Source: Crocinitomicaceae bacterium (GTDB taxonomy: Bacteria; Bacteroidota; Bacteroidia; Flavobacteriales_D; Crocinitomicaceae). From it: a DNA stretch of 64,000 nt. The position numbers and the translations under genes were made by a program. Shown here in pieces: positions 42,028 to 51,116 of the stretch. Numbering within the stretch: position 1 is the first letter of the stretch; each line of letters begins with the position of its first letter. A model generated the notes under the pieces. The model was given only the letters and a program-made list of their open reading frames with translations. It ran no database searches and had not been told where the DNA came from. The DNA lies in the NCBI GenBank assembly GCA_016719925.1, contig JADJYC010000009.1, positions 1 to 64,000 of the forward strand, given 5' to 3'.

Positions 42028-45000
42028 TGAAACGAATTCTCACATATTGCCTTTTTATTCTGCCTTTCATTTCAGCAGCGCAGTATGGCAATGAGTGGAT
42101 TGACTACAACCAGAAATATTATTCATTTAAAATCTGGCAGGATGGCGTTTACAAATTAGATTACAATACACTCGTATCTGCAGGTGTACCTGTATCATCT
42201 ATTGATCCGGGTAACTTTCAGATTTTTGGTTTTGACCAGGAACAATATATCTGGGTTGAAGGTTCGGGTGACGGCAGTTTTGATCCATCTGATTATATTG
42301 TCTTTTACGGAAAGAAAAATACCACCTGGCTGGATTCCATGATTTATGATTCACCGGATGATGTTTCAAATAAATATTATCCGCATTATAATGATACTAT
42401 AAACTATTATCTGACCTGGAATTCTTCAACAACAAATAAAAGAATTCTGGAAGAAACCGATGTAAGTTTCGGTACTTATACGCCACAAAATTATTTCTTA
42501 AGAACGGTGTATATATGCAGGCCCGGGCGCACCTGATGCAAAAGGAATTGCCGTTTCAGCAGGTGTGTCAAATGCTTCACTTGTAGGCGGTGTAAACCAT
42601 CATCTTGTATTGCAATTTGGATCAGGTAACCAGATTTTGTATGACACACTTTTTACAGGATTTCAACGCAACAAACTGGAATTCCTGATTAGTCCGTCAG
42701 ACATAGAATCTCCCTTTACCAATATCAGACATGAAGTTCCAAATGATCTTGGAGTAGCGTCCGATTATCAGTCTGTAGCCTATACCGAATTAATTTATCC
42801 TCATTCAACAATTCTGGAAGGCGGATCAAATTATAAAATGACAATTCCGCACAACAATACTGAATCAAAATCACGTTATGACCTGACCGGATTTACGAGT
42901 GCTTCACCTTGGGCAATGACGCTTACGGGACAAATGAAAAAAATTCCGGTGGTTGATAATGCAGGTACTTTTCAGATGCTCATTCCAAATCATCCGTCAG
43001 CAATTGATCAGGAATTAATTCTGCTGGATGAATCTGAAATGATTGATGTAACTAATTTGTCACCCATTAATGGTACCGGAGATTTTGTAGATCTGACTGC
43101 ATTAAATTTTGAAGCGTCCTACATTATTCTTACACACAAAAGTCTTTGGTCATCAGCAACAGATTATCAGAATTACAGATCAAGTGTTGCTGGCGGCGGT
43201 CATAATACATTGCTGATAGATGTGGAAGAACTTTACCATCAGTTTGGAGGAGGCGTTGAAAAACATGTTATCGGAATTCGCCGCTTTCTTCACTACGCAT
43301 ATAATAATGCATCACTTAAACCGACAAATCTTTTTATCATTGGAAAAGGAGTAAGAGAAGCAACGGAAAGCAGTGTTCCAACCGGACCCGGAACAAGAAA
43401 AGGACCGGCTTCTTATGAAATGTGTCTCATTCCTTCATACGGATATCCTGCAAGTGATAATTTAATTACTGCAAGATTAGAAGGCAATTTATGGGAACCA
43501 CTCATTGCAACGGGAAGATTGGCTGCACAATCAAATGCTGATGTTACGCTTTATCTGAATAAAGTAATTGAATATGAACTGGCGCAGGATCAGAATTCAG
43601 TTTACAGTGTGGACAATAAAATGTGGCAGAAAGAAATTTTACATTTCAGCGGCGGGGCAGATGCAAGTGAGCAGCTTGTTTTTAAACAATATCTGGGCAT
43701 GTATGAAAATACTTTGGAAGATCCGCAGTTTGGAGGCAATGTGACAACGTTTTATAAAACGTCGTCAGACCCTATTGATCCGATTACACTTTATCAGGTT
43801 AATGATTATATCAATTCTGGAGTTTCACTGATGACATTTTTTGGTCATGCATCTGCAGATGGATTTGATCAGAATGTTGATGATCCTGCCAACTGGGACA
43901 ACCAGGGAAAATATCCGGTTGTGCTTGGAAATGCCTGTTATACCGGAGATATTCATCAGCCATTTGATTACAGTGCTTCAGAAGAATATGTATTGGTGGA
44001 AGACAGAGGTTCAATTGCTTTTATAGCCAACGTGAAGCAGGCATTTTCAACTTCACTTCATGTTTATTCAGGAGAATTTTTTCAGCAGATTGCGGATGAA
44101 AATTACGGCGGAACTTTAGGTGAACATATTCAGAATACAATTATTTCCATTCAGTCTCCTTCAATGTCACTTGGTTTGAAAAATGTTTGTCTGGAAATGA
44201 CTTTACATGGTGATCCGGCTTTGAGAGTAAATTATCATACGTATCCTGAACTGGAATTGAATTATTCCAGTCTTTTTATTGAACAGGATGAAGTGGATCT
44301 GTCAACTGATTCAATTGATGTCAATGTTGTAATTTACAATGTAGGTAAAGCAGTGACGGATACTTTTATTGTTGAACTTACACGCAAATTTCCAAACAAC
44401 GGTGGTGATTCACTTTATACCAAACCGGTGTATGGTTTGAATTATACTGACACCATTGTTTTTACCATTCCGCTTTATGCAAATAATGGAATTGGAATAA
44501 ATGAGTTTACTGCAATGGTTGACATTCCTAGCATTGTTACCGAGCAATATGATGAACTTTCAAATAATCAGATAACGAAACAGGTCATTTTTGATTTTGA
44601 CGGAATTTATCCGGTGTGGCCATATAATTATGCCGTTGTGCCCAATGACACAATCACTTTGAAAGGATCAACAGTGAATCCGTTTGCAGATGTTGCACAA
44701 TATCGATTTGAAATTGATACAACAGATTTATTTAACAGCCCGTTCAGAAAATTTTCAACGCATACTTCTGCCGGAGGTGTTGTAGAAGCATCTTATAATG
44801 AATGGTTCAATGCAAATACACTCACAGTTGATGAACTCATTCTGGAAGACAGCATGGTGTATTTCTGGCGTGTTGCAGTGGAAGATACCGGATATTACTG
44901 GATAGAAAGTTCATTTCAGTTTATTCCGGGCAAAGAAGGTTGGGGACAGGATCATTTTTTCCAGTTTAAGAATAATGATTTTCAGGTAATCCATTATAAC

Positions 45001-47007
45001 CGGGATATCCGTCAGAGGGAATTTGACGGACCTGTAATCAAAACAATTGACGCCGATGTTTATGGTAATGCCGACAACTGGTTTGAATATGCATTTACCC
45101 TCTATCATATTGATGGTGAAATTGCTGAATATAATTTTTGCGGAACTAATCCGCAGTTGTTTGTTTGTGTCATCGATCCATGTTCTTTGAAACCCTGGGG
45201 AACACCTTGTATGGGTGAAAATCCGGATCATCATTTTGGTGCTGCCAATGAAGATTGTGCGTGCCGGCCACGCGTTGAATATCATTTTGGTTTTCCTCAG
45301 AATGATTACAATTCAATGGACTCTTGTGCCAATATGATTCTCAATGAAATTCCGGATAGTTTTTATTATCTGATTTATACTTCCATTTTTGCAAATTATT
45401 CAGAGTGGGATGCTGTTTATCCAAACATGTATTCTGTATTGCAAAGTTTAGGTTCTGACAGTATTTATCCGGGAAGGCCGGAAGTACCTTTTATTCTGTT
45501 CGGTAAAATGGGAGATCCTTCTCAGTTTACTGAAGTTTATGGTCAGTTTCAGGATGATGTAATTCATTTTGCAGATACGCTTTTTGGTTGTGAAAGTCAG
45601 GGAACTGAAACCTCTGTTTTAATTGGACCATCACAGGAATGGAATACGCTTTACTGGAAACAGGACGCACTGGAATCTCCCACAGGTGATACCACACGAT
45701 TGCATGTTTACGGAGTTGACTGGCTGGGTGCTACTACATTATTAATTGATACGTTGTTTACATCAGATGATTCAATTCTTTCTTTGAATACCATGATTGA
45801 TGCAAATACTTTTCCTTATCTGAAACTACACGCATTCTATATTGATTCAGTTGATCTCACTCCGGCGCAGATTGACAGATGGCATGTGCTCTATACGCCT
45901 GTACCTGAAGCGGCAATCGACGGATCAGGTGGATATGCGTGGATACCGGGAGATTCATTGCAGGAAGGACAAATGCTGACTTTTTCATTTGACATCGATA
46001 ACATTTCTGACTGGCACATGGATTCTTTACTGGTAAATTACTGGATTGAAGATGCAAATCATAATCTTGTGCCAATTTCTTATCCAAGACAGGATTCATT
46101 GAGAGTTGGTCAAACAATAAGTGATACAATTTCAGTTGCTACAGATGATTTGATTGGCATCAACAGTTTATGGGTTGAGGTGAATCCGTATGCAATAAAC
46201 GGACAACCTGATCAGCCTGAAATGTATCATTTCAATAATATTGGTCAGATTCCTTTTCATGTAGAAGCGGACAATGAAAATCCGATTTTGGATGTGACAT
46301 TTAATGGTTATCATATCCTAAACGGAGATCTGGTTGATCCTAAATCTGAAATTGTCATCACACTCAAAGATGAAAATGATTTTTATATCATGAATGAAGA
46401 ATCAGATACGTCATTTTTTGGATTGTACCTTACTTCACCGGATGGAATTCAGCATAAATTAAATTTCAGAAATGCATTGGGTGAACCTCTGATGGAATGG
46501 ATTCCTGCTGATCCGTCAACAAAAAAATTCAAAATTATTTATGACGGAGATTTCAGTCAGGATGGCACTTATCGATTGCTGGTTCAGGGCGCTGACAAAT
46601 CCGGAAATATTTCGGGAGATTATGAATACGACATTGAGTTTGAAGTAGATCATCACTCTTCTGTTACACATCTGATGAATTATCCGAATCCGTTTTCTAC
46701 TTCAACACAGTTTGTATTTACATTAACGGGAGCTGTTATTCCGGATGAATTCACTATTCAGATAATGACAATAACAGGAAAAGTTGTTCGTGAAATTACT
46801 GTCGGTGAACTTGGCCCAATAAAAATCGGAAGAAATATTACCGAATACACCTGGGATGGAACGGATGAGTATGGAGATTATCTTGCGAATGGAGTTTATC
46901 TTTACAGGGTCATTGTGAAAATAAACGGTCAGGATGTTGAGCTGCGTGAAAGCGGTGCGGATCAGTATTTCACCAAAGAATTTGGCAAGATGTACATCAT
47001 CCGCTGA
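42027..47007 (+). CDS. C25 (gingipain-like) peptidase, PorU2-like T9SS sortase homologue, one frameshift
   Basis: About 1,660 codons with a signal peptide (MKRILTYCLFILPFISAAQ). The frame shifts at about 42513 in TATATA; restoring two bases gives RTVYIYAGPGAPDAKG. The C25 catalytic pair is present: His in MTFFGHASADGF and Cys in VVLGNACYTG. After CARDB-like domains an interleukin-like/FAM3-type domain appears (NPQLFVCVIDP, LNEIPDSFYYLIYTSIF, RPEVPFILFGKMGD). The end is a FlgD-like or sorting type domain (YPNPFSTSTQFVF...TWDGTDEYGDYLANGVYLYR). PorU cleaves CTD signals; this longer paralogue is PorU2-like and its own substrates are unknown. Confidence 0.8.
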
Positions 47008-47009
47008 TT

Positions 47010-47573
47010 TTAATTTTTCAGAAAATTCTCAATTATTTTTTTTCCGTATTCAGTCAAAACAGATTCAGGGTGAAACTGTACACCATAAACAGGTTTTGAT
47101 TCATGTTCAAAGGCCATGATTGTATTGTTCTCAGAAACTGCTGTTATTTTAAGATCACTCGGAAAAGTTTCAGGATTTGCTGCCCAGGAATGGTATAATC
47201 CAATCTGAAAATTTTCAGGAATTTCTCTGAACAGTTTTCCGGTTTTTTTGACAAAGCATTTTTCTGAAACACCATGTTTCACTTTTTGCTGATTGAAAAT
47301 TGTCCCGCCGTAAAACTCTACCAATGCCTGAAAACCGAGACAAACTCCTAGCATTGGTTTTTTGCCGGCTGCAACGGAAATAAATTTCATCAGATCACCT
47401 GAATCTTTTGGAAGCCCGGGTCCGGGAGACAAAACATAGAAATCAAATTTATTTACCTGATTAAAATCAATTTCATTATTCCACCACACAGTTACGCGGG
47501 CATCAAAAGCTTCCAGATAATGTACCAGATTATAGGTGAATGAATCGTAATTATCTATCAGCAGTATCTTCAT
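47010..47573 (-). CDS. pabA: Anthranilate/aminodeoxychorismate synthase glutamine amidotransferase
   Basis: 187 residues: MKILLIDNYDSFTYNLVHYL, VLSPGPGLPKDSG, the nucleophile cysteine in MLGVCLGFQALVEFYGG and the His-Glu pair in VYGVQFHPESVLTE. Class I glutamine amidotransferase that supplies ammonia to PabB or TrpE. No trp or pab partner adjoins, so PabA versus TrpG cannot be decided. Its stop is 2 bp from the PorU2-like stop (convergent). Confidence 0.9.
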   Translation of the reverse strand: MKILLIDNYDSFTYNLVHYLEAFDARVTVWWNNEIDFNQVNKFDFYVLSPGPGLPKDSGDLMKFISVAAGKKPMLGVCLGFQALVEFYGGTIFNQQKVKHGVSEKCFVKKTGKLFREIPENFQIGLYHSWAANPETFPSDLKITAVSENNTIMAFEHESKPVYGVQFHPESVLTEYGKKIIENFLKN

Positions 47574-47605
47574 TAAATGCTTATTTTTGATGTTAACAGA
47601 AATTT

Positions 47606-48145
47606 ATGTCTGATAAGTCCGGCACAAAGATAACAAGGAGGAAGCTTATAGCAACATGTGCTTCACTGCTTGCCGGTGCTGCAGGATTTCAGGTTTTGCA
47701 ATCCTGTAACAGCAAATCAGAAACAGAAATTATTCAGGCAGATTCACAAAAAAACAATACAATTATGAAAAAAATTATCTCTACCAAAAATGCTCCCGGT
47801 GCAATTGGACCGTACAGTCAGGCAGTATTGATCAACGGATTTTTATACACCTCAGGTCAGATTGCAATTAATCCTGCAAACAATGAACTGGTGATGGATA
47901 CTATTCAGAATGAAACACATCAGGTAATGAAAAATCTAAAAGCTATTTTGACTGAAGCCGGTATGGATTTTTCACATGTTGTAAAAACCGGAATATTTTT
48001 GCAAAGCATGAATGATTTTGCCGTGGTGAATGAAATTTACGCATCTTATTTTTCGGCAGATTATCCGGCAAGAGAAACAGTTGAAGTTGCTAAATTGCCT
48101 AAAGGGGTGAATGTAGAAATCTCGATGGTGGCGTTCAAAGGGTAG
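47606..48145 (+). CDS. RidA-family protein with an N-terminal export/lipoprotein-like leader
   Basis: The C-terminal 125 residues are a complete RidA domain (MKKIISTKNAPGAIGPYSQA, GFLYTSGQIAINP, YFSADYPARETVEVAKLPKG with the key Arg in PARETVEV). It is preceded in frame by about 53 residues: TRRKLIATCASLLAGAAGFQ then VLQSCNSK, which looks like a twin-arginine-like or lipoprotein leader with LQSC lipobox. RidA normally is cytosolic and hydrolyses reactive enamines. An internal ATG at about 47765 would give the cytosolic form; both may be made (inference). Confidence 0.85.
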   Translation: MSDKSGTKITRRKLIATCASLLAGAAGFQVLQSCNSKSETEIIQADSQKNNTIMKKIISTKNAPGAIGPYSQAVLINGFLYTSGQIAINPANNELVMDTIQNETHQVMKNLKAILTEAGMDFSHVVKTGIFLQSMNDFAVVNEIYASYFSADYPARETVEVAKLPKGVNVEISMVAFKG

Positions 48146-48360
48146 GGTGGTTTGGAGGAAAATACGAGTGATGAAGTTGGAAGTACGAGTGAAGAAATGA
48201 GAAGTACGAGTGACGAAATTTGAAATATGAACTGATCAAACTTCGACTTCGGCTCACTTCGACACAGCACAGTGCAAGTCGCTCAGTCTCCGAGTAAGGT
48301 TTTCAAACTTCGTACTTCGACTTCGACTTCGCTCAGTCTCCTTGTAAGTTTTTCAAACTT
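48146..48360. repeat. Intergenic repeat cluster downstream of the RidA gene
   Basis: No gene is supported here. It contains gaagttggaagtacgag and relatives on the plus strand (from 48173), a CTTCGACTTCGGCTCACTTC stretch, and two cgctcagtctcc blocks (about 48280 and 48331) that match, in reverse, the ggagactgagcg blocks at 17230-17335. Together with the tandem array that follows it is a mosaic of the same families seen after fadE. Confidence 0.65.
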
Positions 48361-48507
48361 CGTACTTCCAACTTCCAACTTCGTACTTCCAACTTCGTAC
48401 TTCCAACTTCGTACTTCCAACTTTGTACTTCCAACTTTGTACTTCCAACTTTGTACTTCCAACTTTGTACTTCCAACTTCGTACTTCCAACTTCGTACTT
48501 CCAACTT
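48361..48507. repeat. Tandem array of a 14-bp unit (CGTACTTCCAACTT)
   Basis: Ten complete 14-bp units plus one 7-bp partial (after unit 1) occupy 147 bp. Units differ only at their first base (C or T), in the order C, C, C, C, T, T, T, T, C, C. The reverse complement (AAGTTGGAAGTACG) matches the dispersed family at 48173 and 17186. Open frames across it on both strands are a by-product of the repeat and are not called as genes. Confidence 0.9.
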
Positions 48508-48538
48508 TGATTAACTATCTTTAAAACAAATTTCCTTT

Positions 48539-49797
48539 TTGAATTTCTATCTGAAAAAATACGGATTTATTCCAGCGCAGATTTCTGAAGAACCGCGTGC
48601 TGAAACCGGCATCATTGTCGTGATTCCGTGTTTTAATGAAACAGAGCTGATCAGGAGTTTGGTCTCCCTTAACGCCTGTGATAAACCTGATTCAAAAACA
48701 GAAGTAATTATTGTTTTGAACTCCGGTGAAAATCATTCTGAAAAAATAAAAAGCAAAATGATCTGACAAAAAAGGAGTTTTATGAATGGCTTGAAAAGGC
48801 GAATCAAACTTCAATACGTTTTTATCTGATAGAAGTAAATAATCTTCCTGACAAACATGCCGGAGTGGGGCTGGCCAGAAAAATTGGTATGGATGAAGCA
48901 GTGCATCGTTTTGATTTGATTCAGCGAGATGGAATAATTGTCTGTTTTGATGCAGATGCTGTTTGTGATAAAAACTATTTGACAGAACTTGAAAGACATT
49001 TTAATTCATTCCCAATAACTCCCGGTTGTTCAGTTTATTTTGAGCATCCGGTTGAAGATGAAAATTACGATTCTGAAATTTTAAATTACATTACGCAGTA
49101 TGAACTTCATCTGAGATATTACAATCATGCTTTGCGATTTTGTAAATTGCCATTTGCATTTCATACAGTCGGCTCATCCATGGCTGTCAGCTCATCGGCA
49201 TATCAAAAACAGGGAGGAATGAATAAAAGGAAAGCCGGTGAAGATTTTTATTTTCTTCATAAAATAATTGCGCTGGGAAACTTTACTGAATTGAATTCGA
49301 CAAGAATTGTTCCGTCTCCGCGCATTTCAGACCGTGTTCCTTTTGGTACGGGAAGAGCAATGGGAGAGATGATTCAATCCAAAAAAGAGTATTATGAAAC
49401 TTATAACTTCAGCAGCTTTGAACTGATAAAAAAATTTACGTCACTGATTCCGCAATTCTACTTAAGCGACCTGGAAACAATTGTACCAGCAATAGCAGAG
49501 GGCGAATACCGGAAATTGAAATTATTTCTTAACTCAGAAAAATTTGAAATTGCATTAATTGAAATCAGAAAAAATTCTGCGTCTGAAATTTCATTTATAA
49601 AAAGATTTTATGTCTGGTTTGATGCTTTCAGGGTTTTAAAACTGGTTCATTTTCTCAGAGATAATTTATATCATGATGTTCCGGTTCATATTGCTTCATT
49701 ACAGTTACTTCAAAAACTCCAATTTGCTAATCACATAGATAGTTCAGGTGAATTGCTGAAAACATACAGAAAACTGGACAGGGACGGGTACAAATAA
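48539..49797 (+). CDS. Family 2-like glycosyltransferase, one frameshift
   Basis: About 420 residues starting at TTG 48539 (NFYLKKYGFIPAQISEEPRA). The nucleotide-sugar site begins TGIIVVIPCFNETELIRSLV. The frame is lost at about 48758 in AAAA; one more A gives KSKNDLTKKEFYEWLEKANQ and then GVGLARKIGMDEAVHRFDLI, IIVCFDADAVCDKNYLTELE (DxD) and RKAGEDFYFLHKIIALGNFT (ED base). No membrane helices at the end, so it is probably a cytoplasmic GT-A enzyme. Substrate unknown. Its upstream region is the repeat array. Confidence 0.8.
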
Positions 49798-49835
49798 TAC
49801 TCTGCTGTTTAAATAATACAACAAAGGATTTTTAT

Positions 49836-49843
49836 TAATTTTG
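49836..49843 (+). promoter_or_regulatory. -7-like promoter box upstream of the thiolase gene
   Basis: TAATTTTG matches the Bacteroidota -7 consensus TAnnTTTG exactly and lies 26 bp before the ATG at 49869. A -33 TTTG at the expected spacing is not evident, so this is tentative. Confidence 0.4.
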
Positions 49844-49868
49844 AACTTCTATTCAATTTAGAAAATTT

Positions 49869-51044
49869 ATGAAAGACGTATATATCATTTCCGCAGTCAG
49901 AACCCCAATAGGAAGTTTTGGCGGATCATTATCCACAGTTACTGCACCTCAATTAGGCGCTGCTGCAATCAAAGGTGCAATTTCCAAAGCGGGAATTGAT
50001 GTAAAAACGGTTGATGAAGTTTTTATGGGTAATGTTCTTCAGGCTAATCTGGGACAGGCACCTGCACGTCAGGCGGCTTTGTTTGCTGGTCTTGATCAGA
50101 ATGTGCCTTGTACCACAGTCAATAAAGTATGTGCTTCCGGCATGAAAGCGATCAGTTTAGGAGCTCAATCAATTATTACAGGTGACAATCAGATTGTTGT
50201 AGTTGGAGGAATGGAAAATATGAGTTTGGTTCCTCATTACTTTCATGCAAGAACGGCAACAAAACTGGGTGATGTAAAAATGACAGACGGAATGGTGAAA
50301 GATGGACTGACAGATGTTTACAACCAGGTTCACATGGGAGTTTGTGCTGAAAAATGTGCCAAAGAAAAAAATATCTCAAGAGAAGAGCAGGATAAATTTG
50401 CCATAGAATCCTACAAACGTTCTGCCGCAGCATGGTCAGCCGGAAAATTTGCAAACGAAATTGTTCCGGTTTCTGTTCCTCAGAGAAAGGGTGATCCAAT
50501 TGTAATTTCTGAAGATGAAGAATACAAAGCGGTTAATCTTGATAAAATCCCTACGTTAAGTCCGGTATTTGATAAAGCCGGAACAGTAACGGCAGCAAAC
50601 GCTTCAACATTGAATGATGGTGCATCAGCGCTAATTCTTGCCAGTGAAGAAGCAGTGAAAAAATATAACCTGAAACCCATTGCAAAAATTCGGGCGTATG
50701 CTGATGCTGCTCAGGCTCCTGAGTGGTTTACTACTGCACCATCTTTGGCTGCACCAAAGGCGCTTGCTAAAGCAGGGTTAAAAACTTCAGATATTGATTT
50801 CTGGGAACTCAATCAGGCTTTCGCTGTTGTTGGTTTGGCAAATATGAAAGAAATGGGGCTGGATCCATCTAAAGTTGACGTAAACGGCGGAGCTGTTTCT
50901 TTGGGTCACCCGCTTGGAAATTCAGGTTCAAGAATCATAGTGACACTTATTAACGTGCTTAAACAAAATGGTGGAAAACTTGGTGCCGCTGCTATTTGTA
51001 ACGGTGGCGGAGGTGCGTCAGCTATGGTGATTGAGAATATTTAA
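49869..51044 (+). CDS. Acetyl-CoA C-acetyltransferase (thiolase)
   Basis: 391 residues: MKDVYIISAVRTPIGSFGGS, the nucleophile in NKVCASGMKAISLG, FWELNQAFAV, GGAVSLGHPLGNSGSRI (His) and AAAICNGGGGASAMVIE (second Cys). A biosynthetic or degradative thiolase of the AtoB type that condenses two acetyl-CoA or splits acetoacetyl-CoA. It is a separate paralogue from the FadA-type enzyme at 13581 and stands alone here. Confidence 0.93.
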   Translation: MKDVYIISAVRTPIGSFGGSLSTVTAPQLGAAAIKGAISKAGIDVKTVDEVFMGNVLQANLGQAPARQAALFAGLDQNVPCTTVNKVCASGMKAISLGAQSIITGDNQIVVVGGMENMSLVPHYFHARTATKLGDVKMTDGMVKDGLTDVYNQVHMGVCAEKCAKEKNISREEQDKFAIESYKRSAAAWSAGKFANEIVPVSVPQRKGDPIVISEDEEYKAVNLDKIPTLSPVFDKAGTVTAANASTLNDGASALILASEEAVKKYNLKPIAKIRAYADAAQAPEWFTTAPSLAAPKALAKAGLKTSDIDFWELNQAFAVVGLANMKEMGLDPSKVDVNGGAVSLGHPLGNSGSRIIVTLINVLKQNGGKLGAAAICNGGGGASAMVIENI

Positions 51045-51116
51045 TCGCAGAATCCAACCATTTAGTCTTTCAATTCGTTATTTACATCGAACTTTTTGAT
51101 GTATCTTCGAATTACT

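Noticed and set aside
48361..48507. CRISPR array
   Set aside because: Units are contiguous 14-mers with no unique spacers, and no cas gene is present.
48272..48514. Overlapping ORFs on both strands (FVLPTSN-type and WKYEVGSTK-type repeats) across the 14-bp array
   Set aside because: They arise because 14-bp units without stops keep several frames open. They have no start context, domain or partner and the translated text is only the repeat.
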